The notes: generated by a model not told the origin, from the sequence alone. 64,000 bases of DNA from Microcebus murinus (GCF_040939455.1 NC_134106.1:73167001-73231000); one strand, 5' to 3'. Shown: positions 23,032 to 35,104, counted from the stretch's first letter. Numbers and translations: made by a program.

Positions 23032-24174
23032 CCCCTGGTGGGTACAGCTGTGTAAAGAGTCAAGGAACAATATTCCTAATGCTAAAAATGTAGCTTGCTC
23101 TCCACTATGTTAACAAAGCACCATGCAGCCTGGTACAGAGAAAGAAACATAATAAGCCAGCAGCCACATCTAGTCACTTCACACTGTGCATAACTACTAA
23201 GAGACTGTAAGGGGTGAAAGAATAACCTCTGTTAGATCCAGAATGGAAAGAAAGGGAAAGTCAAAGTAGGATTGTCAGACAATATTATCATGTGAGACTC
23301 TTGTGAGATTTAATTTACTCAAAACCCAAATCATGCAGTGCAGGCAGCTTTCCCTTCTCCTGAGGGCTGGTAAGAGTGGTGGTGACTTGGCAAAGGCAGG
23401 AAGGGCACTGAAGCTCATCAGTGGCAGCAGGTGATATCACAACACACTAGTGTCCCCTCCCGGTGGCATCACTGAGCAACTGTGCAGCCATGAGGGCAGC
23501 AGGGAACCTGAGTGGCTGCTCCAGGGAGGACGAGGCAGCCACTGCCTGGAGGGTCTGTGGGTGTGAGAGCCCTGAGTGGGGAGGAAGAGGCTCTGGGACG
23601 CTGTCCTAGAGGGCCCTGTCCCCTGTTACAGAAGAGGAACCGGTGCCCATTGATGAGGCCTCTGTGCCCCGTCCCCAAGGCTCTGCAGCCGCCTCCACCT
23701 GCGCCAGCCTGGCTTGGACTCGTCCTCTGGGCACAGCTGCTGCTCCTGCCACAGCAAGAGGCTGAGCCTCCTGGGAGATTTGTGATTGGGGCCGTCACAC
23801 TGTCACTGTCACTGTCCTTCTCACAGGAGTGTGTGAGTGTCCCCAGGATGGACATTGGTGACTGCAAGAGAAATATCAATAGAATTTGGTTGAGACTCGT
23901 GTCTCTCTTGTGATTGTATATTGTAGACTTTTTTTAGTTTGTTTTACAAATTCTTTTCTAAACTCTTTTCTTTGTTTATTGGCCTTTTTGGTTAAGAATA
24001 CAATTATAGTTACAATATCTCTGGTCTCCCCACTGTTGATTGTAGCAGTGAAATCAGTAGATTTTTGACTAGATGTGTCCTCCCTTGTGAATGTCCATGT
24101 AGGAAAATACTCTGAAGATTTGTCATTCTCTGGAAGTGTTAAAAATTCTGTGCTATAAACCATGTTTTTCGTTT

Positions 24175-24246
<72 letters not shown>

Positions 24247-25212
24247 TCGTATTTTGACTGAAGAATAAAACTTTAATTCCATTTACCATGGAATCCCTTG
24301 TCTTGAAATAGACAATCATTTCGGACGAGCAGGTGATTTGACCATATTTGACCTCTACTATATTCACATCATACTCCCACAACTGCAGTCTGCCCATCGT
24401 CTGAAAATTCTTAACTGTTGGGAAAGAAAAACTCACATTATTCTGTGTTATTTCAGTGGTACATGATGAACATTCTATAAAATATGTCTTCCAGGGTTTT
24501 TGTTAAAACTCAGCTTTCAAAATATCAAGAACTACCTTTGTCTATTAGCAAGAGGAAATTGAAGCAAACAAAAGAGTTTTAGATTTAGAGTCTTCAATCT
24601 TACACCAAGAATTTATAAACGTCTATTTAGAGGCTTAAAAACCAAGATTTTTACTAATTGTCCTCAACCAGGTGCTCCTGTGGGCCGTTTGTGTAGGATG
24701 CTCTCACCACCTTCTTTATGGAGGTAAGTAGCGAAAGGAGAATGAGGAATTTGGGATAGTTTGAAATTAGCAATTTCTGAATATTACCAAATATTATATT
24801 CTTAAAAATACATAAAACTGGTAAACATCAAGATGTATTCCACACATAGTGCTGCAAATCTACATTAATTGTCTGGCTATTTTGCTGACTGAGTCTCATT
24901 GTCAAATGTAGGCAAAGCAGGAGGATGAGGATGAGATTGCCCTTGGTTCTCCCTTCAGTCAAGTCTAGTTACTCAGAAGGCGCTGGGATCCTATTTATTT
25001 TTCTACTACTTACACCATGTCAGGGCTGTTGCAGCTAACAGCTATTAATGGATTTGCCTGACTAATAGACAAGACACTCATGTAATGAACACCTCAGATG
25101 CAGCCTGTTGCCCTGAGTTCTCCACCTACATCCTCTTATACAGCCAGAGATTCTGCTGAGCTGTCACCAGACAAACAACACATTTGGGCAGCTGGGCCAC
25201 CCCAAGCATGGA
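23032..25212. other. Intergenic part of the diverged unit, no gene seen
   Basis: It contains an unrecognised GC-rich patch (23460-23880), a TTTC microsatellite (24172-24248) and AT-rich spacer. From about 24250 the spacer aligns with the spacer at 5.06-5.96 kb. Open frames in the GC-rich patch (up to 136 codons, both strands) have no recognisable domain. Confidence 0.55.
24172..24248. repeat. TTTC tetranucleotide microsatellite
   Basis: About 19 uninterrupted TTTC units follow GTTTTCG and end at TTTCGTATTTTG. On the minus strand the run reads as a lysine, glutamate and arginine repeat inside a chance open frame. Confidence 0.97.
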
Positions 25213-25240
25213 GGTTTGTGTTCGGGGCTGTATCACTGTG
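25213..25240 (-). other. V-kappa RSS (12-bp spacer) of the 25.2-kb IGKV2 gene
   Basis: On the minus strand the heptamer CACAGTG (25234-25240), a 12-base spacer (ATACAGCCCCGA) and the nonamer ACACAAACC (25213-25221) form a standard V-kappa signal. Confidence 0.93.
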
Positions 25241-26009
25241 CGAGGAAGCTTTGTAGCTTGAGCGCAGTAATACACTCCCACATCCTCAGCCTCCACCCTG
25301 CTGATTTTCAGTGTGAAATCTGTCCCTGACCCACTGCCACTGAACCTGTCTGAGACCCCAGAGTCCCGGTTGGAAACCTGATAAATCAGGCGCCTTGGAG
25401 GTTGGCCTGGCTTCTGCAGGAACCAATACAAATAGGTCTTTCCATCGCTATCCAGGAGGCTCTCACTGGCCCTGCAGGAGATGGAGGCTGGCTCTCCAGG
25501 GGTGACAGGCAGGGACAGGGGAGTCTGGGTCATCACAATATCACCACTGGATCCTGAAATAACAAGAGAGAAGTACAAGGTTATATAGAAACTTTAGAGG
25601 CTTTTTTAATAATTTTCTTTTGATAATTATTTCAGGCTACATTTTTTGTGTGTTCTAGGGTTTGAATCACATTCCCCAAATTTACAGTTTTATAAAAGAA
25701 TGGAGAGTTTCAAAACCCAAAGGAGCCTACAGAATTCCTTTATACGCTTCCCTTCTTTTTGTGTCAAAGTCTTCACCTGAGCACCGGCCCTTACTCTTTC
25801 TGGAATCATCCTCACTCTCTCAGATGTAAATCTGCCATGTCCCATCCTAGAGGACAAGATGTGCACATCTAACACATGCACAGAGCAACGTGGCAGGCAG
25901 TGGGGCCCCACAGCTCACTCTCCCACCCCGTCCTCCTTCCTCATCTCCTTCTGTCCTTACCAGGGACCCAGAGCACCAGCAGCCCCAGGAGCTGAGCAGG
26001 GAGCCTCAT
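25241..26009 (-). CDS. IGKV2: Immunoglobulin kappa variable segment, subgroup 2-like, open
   Basis: The leader exon (25961-26009) gives [16 protein letters not shown] with a GTAAGG donor. The intron is 407 bases and the V exon is 25241-25553. The domain begins [18 protein letters not shown]. It has [15 protein letters not shown] in CDR1 and [18 protein letters not shown] in framework 2, resembling the human IGKV2-30 type with RRLIY. It continues with [19 protein letters not shown] and ends [13 protein letters not shown] at the RSS. Both cysteines and the tryptophan are present and no lesion is visible. GVSDRF replaces the usual GVPDRF, a small framework-3 oddity. Its downstream partner in the unit is the pseudogene at 22.2 kb. 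A perfect octamer lies at 26109-26116. Confidence 0.95.
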
Positions 26010-26108
26010 TTTGAGAAGTTGGACTGAGGAGTCCTGGTCAGTCTAGGGAAGATTAGATTTGAGCTTTTATTTCAGACTGCTAGGGGCAGGTCCTCCCCAG
26101 GGGACAGT

Positions 26109-26116
26109 ATGCAAAT
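26109..26116 (-). promoter_or_regulatory. Octamer promoter element of the 25.2-kb IGKV2 gene
   Basis: A perfect ATTTGCAT on the minus strand about 100 bases before the leader ATG. Confidence 0.9.
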
Positions 26117-26119
26117 GCC

Positions 26120-28760
26120 CTGGTGGGTGCAGTTGAGTGGAAGGAAACAACAGGTTGATGAGAGTCTCTCTTGTGAGCAAAGTGACATATATGTCCCCTG
26201 TGTTTGGATGAAACTAATACAGAGAAATTCCATGTTGTCTAAGTAGGAGAAAGGATTTTAATGTTTCTTTCATGTTTCGTTTCTATTTGTGAGGCCTTTG
26301 TTCCATTTGAATGATTCAAGTTACTGTCCCCCGTAATATAACGTGATTCTGAAGGATTTGTTTTTGAATTAATTTTAGGGCATATCTGTAAGTCATGGCA
26401 TCCCTTCTTTTTTCTTTCTGAAGGATAGTTTTGCTTAACATAAAATTCCTTTGGGACAGTTTTATTTTGTGAGCACTTTAAATAACTTTCACATTATTAT
26501 TGATCGTATACTATTAACTAATTTACAATTCATATTTGAATTTCACTTAGGTTTACACTAATGTCTTTTTTTATGTTTTGGGGTAAAATTCCAGGATTCT
26601 ATAATGCATTTAGTTTTCATGTATCCCTCATTTCCTCCAACCTGTGATAGTTCTTAAGTTTTTGTTTGTTTTTCAATACTTTGAAACTTTTGAGTTATAC
26701 TGGCCAGTTATTTTGACAAATGACCCTCTAATGAGATTTATTTGATGTTTTTCACTGATTATATTCATTTTTTTCATTTTCATATTATTTTTTTCATTTT
26801 TGTCAAGAATATTATGGAAAGGATTTCTCATCTGTGCATAGTATCAGAAGTTATAATATGTAATATCAACATGTCATTTTTGGTGATGATAAATGAAGAT
26901 GGCCGATGAAAACCTTTTTATAGGAAATCTTTATCAAAGTTAATCAAGGCAGTTTGGTCACTCTTACTATGTGGTAATATGCTGACTTTGTCAGCAATAG
27001 ACTATGCCTGTCTGCTACTGTTTGAATGTTCGTGTCCTTCTGAAATTCATGTTGAGCCTTAAACCCTAAGGTGATGGTAACAGATGTAATGCCTTCTAGG
27101 TAGTGATTGAATCAGGAGGGCTCTGCCCCCATGTGTGAGATTAATGCCCACAGACAAAAGTCTTCAGGGCACTGCCTGTTCCTTCCACCTCTTCTGCAAC
27201 ATGAGGACATAACTCTCATTTGGTCTCCTTTTAACTTATCTCCTTCCAACATGTGGAGGCACAGAATCAAAATTTCATCTTGAACTCACAGAGAGCAAAG
27301 CTCATTAGACACTGCATCTGATGGTGTCTTGATCTTGGACATCCAAGACCCAGAACTCTGCCTGTTATTGTTGATAAGTTTCCCAGTCTGTGGCATTTAG
27401 TTATAGCAGGACAACTGAACAGGGACACTGTCTGACTCTGAATTTTTCCCCCAATAGTTATCTTTACCTAAAACCTTTTGCCAAATAGAGAACATTGAAG
27501 AAATAAATGATGATCACTGAAATGAATGTGTCTATCATGATCATTTACTATTGGAATGTTGACATACTGGAGATAGGAAAAGAGGGCTGGGAGTTATTAA
27601 GCAAAGTCACGTCCACCATTGCATAGCTGTTGTGAAATCAATTGTTTACACAAATGAATAGCATTATCTACCACTTAGAATGTTTCAGAAATACAATGGA
27701 GATGTAGAGAATTCACTAACTACTTCTGACTTGGGAGGTTGAGATAGTATTGGTACCATGCTGAGATCCACACAGTTGGGACATATTTTCCTAGAATGAG
27801 AAATTGTGGTGCCTCAGCTGAAGAATAGGTGACTACATTGACCCAGTATTTATTTCTCAAAATGGATATTTTCAAAGTTTTCCTTTAATGATTGATTAAT
27901 CAATGGGATTATGTTTTGATTGTTGTCAAAGGTAAAACATTAGTAGAGGGTAGCGGATAGAGAGGGAATATCAGAGAAGTCCCAGCCATACATGACTGCA
28001 TAGAGTTAGTCTGAATTGGGCTTTTGGAAAACAATATGCACAGGAAAAATATTTCTAGAAGTCATAGGTATTAAAAAAAAAAAAAGCAAATCATAGAAAC
28101 TTGGAAAATATTTCCTGAGAACAGATGGGGCACACATGTAACCAATACCATTGTTTTCCACTGTCCTCTTTCTCATTGACAGCCTGTGTCCACAGTTCCT
28201 GAAGATCTGGGAAGATATATCTGCTCAATCCTGTCTCTGGAGCCAGGAGGTGGCTGTGAGTATGAGCAAATGTGGATCTGACTTACATGTCTGTAAGTCC
28301 ATTGCCACTGGCCTTGGGAGGATGAGCAGGTGGTGACCTTTCTCTCACCTTGATGAGAACACCTTGATCCCTGTCCTCCTGCTGCCCTTCAATGACCAGA
28401 CCACACTCCAGACTCCCAGTCCTCACTCGTTATTTTTTTTAATAGACAGACCTTCCTACTCACATTTCTTTCTAAGTTTTCATTTGTTTTAGATTCATTT
28501 CCCCAGACGTACACTCTGCTGTGTGGACACTGTCATAGGGGTAACTTTTTTTTAGCTAAACCCTAGGAGTTTCCATGAGTGTTATTGACTCTGTGTTGTC
28601 AGGGTCTGCTAGATGAATGGGCTGCAGGAAGAGGTGTAAAATCATTGCTGGAAGCAAAGTGTGAGCTACAAAATGAAATGAAGAAGTGGTGATCATTATC
28701 ATCTTCATCAAGGCAGAATCAGTCTGCTGTCCTGGGCACTGTTATCAGCAACACACCAGC
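26120..28760. repeat. V-gene upstream flank, paralogous to 61331-64000
   Basis: Directly beyond the promoter the sequence aligns with 61331-64000 almost to the end of the window. Bases 26600-27010 resemble the 3' UTR of an old L1 (for example 'tttttcaatactttgaaacttttgag', 'ttattttgacaaatgaccctctaat'), with limited certainty. No gene was recognised. A short frame at 28151-28336 exists in both copies but has no known relative. Confidence 0.8.
27013..27422. mobile_element. MaLR-type LTR, older copy
   Basis: 'tgctactgtttgaatg', 'aattcatgttgagccttaaacc', 'gacactgcatctgatggtgtcttgatcttgga' and 'tctgtggcatttagttatagcagg' follow the plan of an ERVL-MaLR LTR. The orthologous duplicate copy is at 62199-62624, so it predates that duplication. 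No internal viral genes are present. Confidence 0.65.
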
Positions 28761-28787
28761 CCCTTCTGGGGCCAGTGTTGTGCATGT

Positions 28788-28801
28788 GCGCCCTCTTGTG
28801 G
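28788..28801 (-). promoter_or_regulatory. CTCF-like core motif
   Basis: The minus strand reads CCACAAGAGGGCGC, matching CCASYAGRKGGCRS at 13 of 14 positions and containing the strong GGGCGC end. It lies 2.8 kb upstream of the 25.2-kb gene. The duplicate flank is cut off by the end of the window just before this site. Confidence 0.5.
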
Positions 28802-29860
28802 TCAAGTGTGGGAGAATCCTGAAGGTTTTCCCTTTGACCTGATATTGTCATTTCTGGGGTGATGTGTAGGTTCTTTTTTGCATATTTTCATCCATGTTTT
28901 CTTGTGATGCGTATCACAAGTCATACTTGATTTCCACGTACTATGCAAGCACTCATGTGTGGCCACATTAGACACTGACACATAGTTTTCAGTTGGATGT
29001 CAATGGTCTATGAATTGGGATTTCCGCACACTGTCTGGGATCCAGTTGTTGTGGAGGCTACAGTATGTTTTGCTGCACAACACTCTAATTAGCAATGCAG
29101 TGACTGTGGAGTCATCAGACTTTGGGTCCACAGTGACACAGTCAGTCTGGGCTTATACTACATGTTTGTTGTCCTCTCCCAGTCATAAACAGTGGGCAGG
29201 TTCCCTCCTTTCTGTCCCACTGTCCCCTCAACTCCCATGGGGTGTTCCTTGGAAAGCAGGGCTGATGGCTGCACAGGGAAACTTGGTTTCAAGTCTTCCT
29301 TTATGGTTAGACGTAAACATCATTCCATTTAGTAATCTCACCAGGAAGGGTGGTGTCTGTAGAGTATTATGGAGGGGGTCCATCCTTTTCTATTTTTTCT
29401 ACACCAAATACATCCTGGATTTTTGTGAAGCTTTACACTCATATTTACAGAAAGGTAAAAATTCTTGTTTTAAATTTGTTTTGAATACAAATTATGAAGG
29501 ATGAAAGCAGTGTCTTTGTTGGCTACTTTGCTTGCTGGTTCCCATAAGACCATTACCCTGCCTCATTTGGGGTCTGGCATCTGGGGTTGGGGTCTGGGGT
29601 CTGGTCTGCATTAGTTGGGGTCTGGTCTTTCACATATGTCCCTTTGTCATGACATAATCTGACAAAAATCATTGCAGAGAGCAGCTCAGTGCTTGCCTGG
29701 ATTCTCTCTCATCCCAGAGTTTCTCTTGGAAAGATGAAATACAATTTCCTTACTATCCATTTTTGCACAAATATGTATTGAGCCACTCCTCTTTGTCCCA
29801 GGCACATTGCTACATGTTCAGTTTAAACATGATGAAAGAGAAGGAAAGACCAGCAAGAAG
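28802..29860. other. Intergenic DNA, no gene seen
   Basis: An open frame of 164 codons at 29010-29504 has no recognisable motif and is not repeated elsewhere in the window. I regard it as chance. A small GGGTCTGG-type tandem repeat lies at 29567-29630. Confidence 0.5.
29567..29630. repeat. Short degenerate tandem repeat (GGGGTCTGG type)
   Basis: GGGGTCTGG and close variants recur about five times within 64 bases, a small G-rich minisatellite. Confidence 0.8.
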
Positions 29861-29964
29861 GAGAATTTAATTTTTAAAAATATGTTTTATTTTGGGGTGG
29901 GACAAAGGCAATATATGTAACCTAAAAGTTTGTGCCCTAATAATATGCTGAGAATTTAATTTTT
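29861..29964 (+). mobile_element. Tiny L1 3'-end insertion with 15-bp direct repeats
   Basis: Bases 29893-29949 match the L1 3' UTR end ('ggcaatatatgtaacctaaa', 'gccctaataatatgct'). The insert 29876-29949 lies between identical copies of GAGAATTTAATTTTT at 29861-29875 and 29950-29964. There is no poly(A) at its right end, which is unusual for an L1 insertion with a target-site duplication. Confidence 0.75.
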
Positions 29965-30197
29965 GAACCTTGTATAATTTTTTTTATTTCAGCATATTAT
30001 GGGGGGTACAGATTTTAAGGTTTCAATAAATGCCCATTTCCCCCCTCCCCCCAAAAGTCTGAGTCTCCATCATGACCATCCCCCAGATGGAGCACATCTC
30101 ACTCATTATGTATGTATATACCTGCCCCCCTCCTCCCTCCCACCTGCCCAATACCCTATTACTGTAGTACCTATGTGTCCACTTAGGTGCTACTCAG

Positions 30198-33100
30198 TTA
30201 ATACTAGTTTGCTGGAGAATATATCTGGTGCTTGTTTCTCCATTCTTGGGATACTTCACTTAGTAGTATGGGTTCCAGCTCTAACCAGGAAAATATAAGA
30301 TGTGCTATATCACCATTGTTTCTTAGAGCTGATTAGTACTCCATGGTATACATATACCACATTTTATTAATCCATTCTTGAATTGATGGGCACTTGGGCT
30401 GTTTCCACAGCCTTGCAATTATGAATTGTGCTGCTATAAGCATTCGAGTGCAGGTGTCTTTTTTGTAGAGTGTCATTAGATCTTTTGGGTAGATGTCCAG
30501 CAATGGGATTGCTGGGTCAAATGGTAGATTCACTTGTATCGCTTTAAGGTATCTCCATATTGCTTTCCACAGAGGTTGAACTAGTTTGCAGTCCCACCAG
30601 CAGTGTAGGAGTGTTCCTCTCTCTCCACAACCACGCCAGCATTTATTGTTTGGAGATTTTTTGATAAAGGCCATTCTCACTGGGGTTAAGTGATACCTCA
30701 TTGTGGTTTTGATTTGCATTTCCCTGATGAATAGAGATGTTGAGCATTTCTTCATATGTTTGTTGGCCATTCTTCTGTATTCTTTAGAAAAGTTTCTGTT
30801 CAAGTCCTTTGCCCACTTTTTAATGGGGTTATTTGATTTTTTCTTCCTGATTTTCGTGAGTTCTAAGTATATTCTAGTTATCAGTCCCTTATCGGATGCA
30901 TAGGATGCAAAAATTTTCTCCCATTCTGTAGGTTGTCTGTTTACTTTCATGACTATTTCTTTGGCTGTGCAGAAGCTTTGTAGTTTGATCATGTCCCACT
31001 TATTTATTATTGTTGCTGCTGTGATTGCCTTTGGGGACTTCTTCATAAACTCTTTGCCCAGGCCGATGTCTAGGAGAGTGTTTCCAACTTTTTCCTCTAG
31101 AGTTCTAATAGTTTCATACCTTAGGTTTCAGTCTGTTATCCAGCGTGAGTTGGTTTTTGTGAGAGGTGAAAGGTGTGGGTCCTGTTTTAGCCTTCTACAG
31201 GTGGCTATCCAGTTTTCCCAGCACCATTTATTGAAAAGGGATTCTTTTCCCCAGCGTATGTTTTTGTCTGCTTTGTCAAAGATTAGATGGCTATATGAGG
31301 ATGGTTTTATATCAGGATTCTCACATCTGTTCCACTGGTCAATATTCCTATTTTTGTGCCAATACCATATTGATTTAATTACTACAGCTTTGTAGTATAG
31401 TTTGATATCTGGCATATTAATGCCTCCCATTTTGTTTTTGTTGCCTAGAATTGCTCTTGATATTTGGGGTCTTCTTTGGTTCCATACGAAGCGTAAAATT
31501 ATTTTTTCTATATCTGTGAAGAATGCTGATGGGATTTTAATAGGTATTGCATTGAATCTGTAGATCAGTTTGGGTAGTATAGACATTTTGATGATATTGA
31601 GTCTGCCGATCCACGAGCATGGTATGGGTTTCCATCTGATTACATCCTCTGCTATTTCCTTCCTCAGTGTTTCATAGTTCTCCCTGTAGAGGTCTTTTAC
31701 GTCCTTGGTTAAGTATATTCCTAGGTACTTTAATTTCTTTGTTGCTATTGTGAAGGGAATTGAGTCTTTGATTTGGTTCTCAATTAGACTGTTGTTGGCG
31801 TATATGAATGCCTCTGATTTCTGTGTATTGATTTTGTATCCTGAGACTTTACTAAATTCATTGATCAGTTCCAGGAGTTTCTTGGTTGAATCTTTGGGGT
31901 TTTCTAGATACAATATCATATCATCAGCAAACAGTGAAAGTTTGATCTCTTCTGCCCCTATTTGGATACCTTTGATTCCATTTTCCTGTCTGATTGCTGT
32001 AGCCAAGACTTCCAGCACTATGTTGAACGGAAGTGGAGATAGTGGGCAGACTTGTCTGGTTCCAGTTCTAAGTGGGAATGATTTCAATTTTTCCCCATTC
32101 AGTATGATGTTGGCTATGGGTCTGTCATATATGGCTTGTATCAGTTTTAGGTATGTCCCTTCTATGCCGATTTTCTTAAGTGTTCGTAGCATGAAAGGGT
32201 GTTGAATTTTGTCAAAAGCTTTTTCTGCATCTATTGAAAGAATCATGTGGTCTTTCTGTTTGCTTCTGTTTATGTGGTGAATTGCATTTATAGATTTACC
32301 TATGTTGAACCATCCCTGCATCCCTGGGATGAAGCCCCCTTGGTCGTGGTGGATTATTTTTTTGATAAGTGTCTGGATTCGGTTAGCTAAGATTTTGTTG
32401 AAAATTTTTGCATCTATATTCATTAGGGATATTGGTCTGTAGTTTTCTTTTTTTGTTGCATCCTTTCCTGGTTTTGGTATCAGAGTAATATTCGCTTCAT
32501 AAAAGGTGTCGGGGAGGTTTCCGTTCTTCTCGATGTTGTGGAATACTTTCTGCAAGATAGGTACTAGTTCTTCTTTGTAAGTATGGTAAAATTCAGGTGT
32601 GAAGCCATCTGGACTGGGACTTTTCCTTTTAGGGAGATTTTTAATTGCTGTTTCTATTTTAGCTGTTGAGATTGGTCTGTTCAGGGAATCTATTTCTTCC
32701 TGGTTGAACCTAGGGAGCCTGTGTGTTTCTAGAAATTTGTCCATTTCCTCCACATTTTCTATTTTGTGTGCATAAAGATTTTTGTAGTATTCATAAGTTG
32801 TATCTTGTATCTCTTTGGGATCAGTTGTGATATCTCCTTTTTTATTCCTGATGGAGCTTATTAGAGATTTCTCTTTTCTGCTTTTCGTTAGCTGAGCCAA
32901 TGGTGTGTCAATTTTGTTTATTTTTTCAAAGAACCAACTTTTTGTTTTATTAATCTCCTGAATAGCTTCCCTGTTTTCAATTTCGTTTAGTTCTGATTTG
33001 ATCTTGTTGATTTCACTTCTTCTGCTGGGTTTGGGGTTGGTCTGTTCTTCTTTTTCCAGCTCTTTGAGTCATTTCATTAGATTGTCTATTTGTGATCTTT

Positions 33101-34070
33101 TTGTCTTTTGGTTATAGGCATTTATGGAGATAAACTTTCCTCTCAAAACTGCTTTAGCTGTGTCCCAGAGGAGTTGATAACTTTTCTCTCCATTGTCGTT
33201 TTCTTCATAGAATTTTTTTATTTCCGTCTTGATTTCTTCATTTATGAAGTAATCATTTAGTAGGAGGTTGTTTAATTTCCACGTTTTGTGTAGAAATGTG
33301 AGTTTCTGTTAGGGTTGATTTCTAGTTTTATTGCACTGTGATCTGAGAAGGTACATGGTATGATTTCTATTTTTTTAAATTTCTTGAGGTTTACTTTGTG
33401 TCCTAGGATATGGTCAATCTTAGAGAATGTCCCGTGAGCTGATGAGAAGAACGTATATTCAGTGGATTTGGGGTAGAATGTTCTGTAGATGTCTGTCAGA
33501 CCCAATTGTTCTAGAGTTTTGTTTAAGTCCATTATTTCTTTATTAATTTTCTGTTTGGAGGATCTGTCTCGTGCCGTCAGTGGGGTGTTGAAATCTCCGG
33601 CGATTATGGAGTTGCTATTAATCCATTTGCTTAGCTCCAGTAAGGTTTGCTTTATGAATCTGGGTGCACCTAAGTTGGGTGCATATATATTTAAAATTGT
33701 TATCTCTTCTTGTTGGACTGTGCCCTTCACCATTATATAATGACCCTCTTTGTCTGTTACTACTTTTGTTGGTTTAAAAACTAAATCGTCTGAAATTAGA
33801 ACTGCCACACCAGCCTTCTTTTGGCTTCTATTTGCTTGGAATATTGATCTCCACCCTTATTTTTAGTCTACATGCATCCTTGCAGGTTAGATGTGTTTCC
33901 TGAAGACAGCATAGACTTGGCCTGTATTTTCTTATCCATTCAGCCAGCCTATGTCTCTTGAGTGGAGAGTTTAAGCCATTCACATTTATTGAGAGAACTG
34001 ATAGGTAAGGTAGATTACTGATCATTCTGTTGGGTTGGATGTTGTTGCTATGATTTCTGTCTTGAGCCAT
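30198..34070 (-). pseudogene. L1 ORF2: L1 ORF2 (endonuclease/reverse transcriptase), disrupted
   Basis: ORF2 normally encodes a nicking endonuclease, a reverse transcriptase and a C-terminal cysteine-rich domain. Here it starts at 34070 ([15 protein letters not shown]) and is split into fragments at 33828-34070, 33272-33808, 31128-32900 and 30333-31046. Visible breaks include a frame change near 33.83 kb, a TGA near 33.07 kb, a frame break near 31.1 kb and a stop near 30.33 kb. The [12 protein letters not shown] reverse-transcriptase motif survives, and so does the [17 protein letters not shown] zinc-knuckle-like region. The element is dead in cis but young enough to align base for base with the 39.4-kb copy. 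Confidence 0.95.
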
Positions 34071-34111
34071 TGTAATATCTGGCCTTTAATATCTTTGGGT
34101 TTTGGTTGTTT

Positions 34112-35104
34112 TTATATTCGTGGGTTATTATTATGATGTTCCGTGCGTAACGCTGTTTTAAGTACTTCTTGTAGGGCTGGTCTTGTCTTGGTGAATTCTC
34201 TGAGCCTTTGCTTGTCTGAGAATGTTTTTATTTCTTCTTCATATACGAAGCTTAGTTTTGCAGGGAATAAGATTCTAGGCTGGGCATTGTTTTGTTTCAA
34301 AAGAGTGAGAATGGGGCCCCAGTCTCTCCTTGCTTGTAAAGTCTCATTAGAGAAGTCTGATGTTATTCGAATTGGCTTTCCCTTGTATGTTACTTGCTTC
34401 TTTTGTCTTACAGCTCTTAGAAGGGCCTCTTTAGTTGATACTTTGGTCAGTCTGATGACTGCATGTCGTGACGTCTTCCTGTTTGCATTGAATCTCCCAG
34501 GGGTCCTCTGAGCTTCTTGAACTTGTATATCAAGATTTTGAGCAAGGCCTGGGAAATTTTCCTCTATTATATCTTCAAACAGCTTGTCCAACCCTTGAGT
34601 GTTGTGTTCTTCCTCTTCTTGTAACCCTATGACCCTTACATTAGGTTTCTTCACATAATCCCACAGCTCTTGTAGGCTTTGCTCTTTTCTCCTGTTTCTC
34701 TGCTCTATTTCTGTGACTGATTTATTTAATTGGAGGGCGTTATTTTCAAGCTCTGAGATTCTTTCTTCTGTTTGATCTACCCTGTTCTTGAGACTTTCCA
34801 CTGTATTTTGTAGTTCCTTGAATTGATTCTTCATTTCCAGGAGTTCGGTTACACTTTTCTTCATTGTGTCTATTTCTTTTCCCATATCCTGGAGACTTTT
34901 TGTGGTTTCTTTGTGTTGGTTATTGAGTTGTTGTTGCAGCTGGGTGAGTGTTCTTATGATCCACATACAAAATTCCTCTCCTGTCATATTGGTTGCCTGA
35001 TTTTGGTTGGTGTCCATTTCTAGGGGGCTGGTGCTCCTCTTTGGGGGTGTGTTTTCCGTTTGATTCTTCATATTTCCTGAGTTCTTTCGCTGATTTCTTC
35101 CCAT
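34112..35104 (-). CDS. L1 ORF1: L1 ORF1 protein, open frame
   Basis: The 330-residue frame starts MGRNQRKNSGNMKNQTEN, close in length to human ORF1p (338). It has a basic N-terminus, then a long coiled coil rich in glutamine, glutamate and leucine (about residues 50-150, for example LKNRVDQTEERISELENN). An RRM-like domain follows (VRVIGLQEEEEHNTQGL), then a C-terminal domain (KPIRITSDFSNETLQARRDW). The protein is an RNA-binding trimer that coats L1 RNA. The frame is uninterrupted even though ORF2 is dead. It lacks a few residues present in the 334-residue copy at 40763 (QEMEQRFNKEID versus QDMGKEID). Confidence 0.95.
   Translation of the reverse strand: MGRNQRKNSGNMKNQTENTPPKRSTSPLEMDTNQNQATNMTGEEFCMWIIRTLTQLQQQLNNQHKETTKSLQDMGKEIDTMKKSVTELLEMKNQFKELQNTVESLKNRVDQTEERISELENNALQLNKSVTEIEQRNRRKEQSLQELWDYVKKPNVRVIGLQEEEEHNTQGLDKLFEDIIEENFPGLAQNLDIQVQEAQRTPGRFNANRKTSRHAVIRLTKVSTKEALLRAVRQKKQVTYKGKPIRITSDFSNETLQARRDWGPILTLLKQNNAQPRILFPAKLSFVYEEEIKTFSDKQRLREFTKTRPALQEVLKTALRTEHHNNNPRI

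Noticed and set aside
23876..24436. A 186-codon minus-strand frame rich in KERKKERK
   Set aside because: Its core is only the TTTC microsatellite read in reverse, and neither end resembles a protein family.
28151..28336. A short frame conserved at 63362-63544, considered as a V-related exon
   Set aside because: It has no cysteine-tryptophan-cysteine pattern, RSS or octamer. Its presence in both copies follows from duplication of the flank.
29010..29504. A 164-codon plus-strand frame
   Set aside because: It has no recognisable domain, and the start region is AT-rich intergenic DNA. It lies beyond the part of the flank that can be compared with the other unit.
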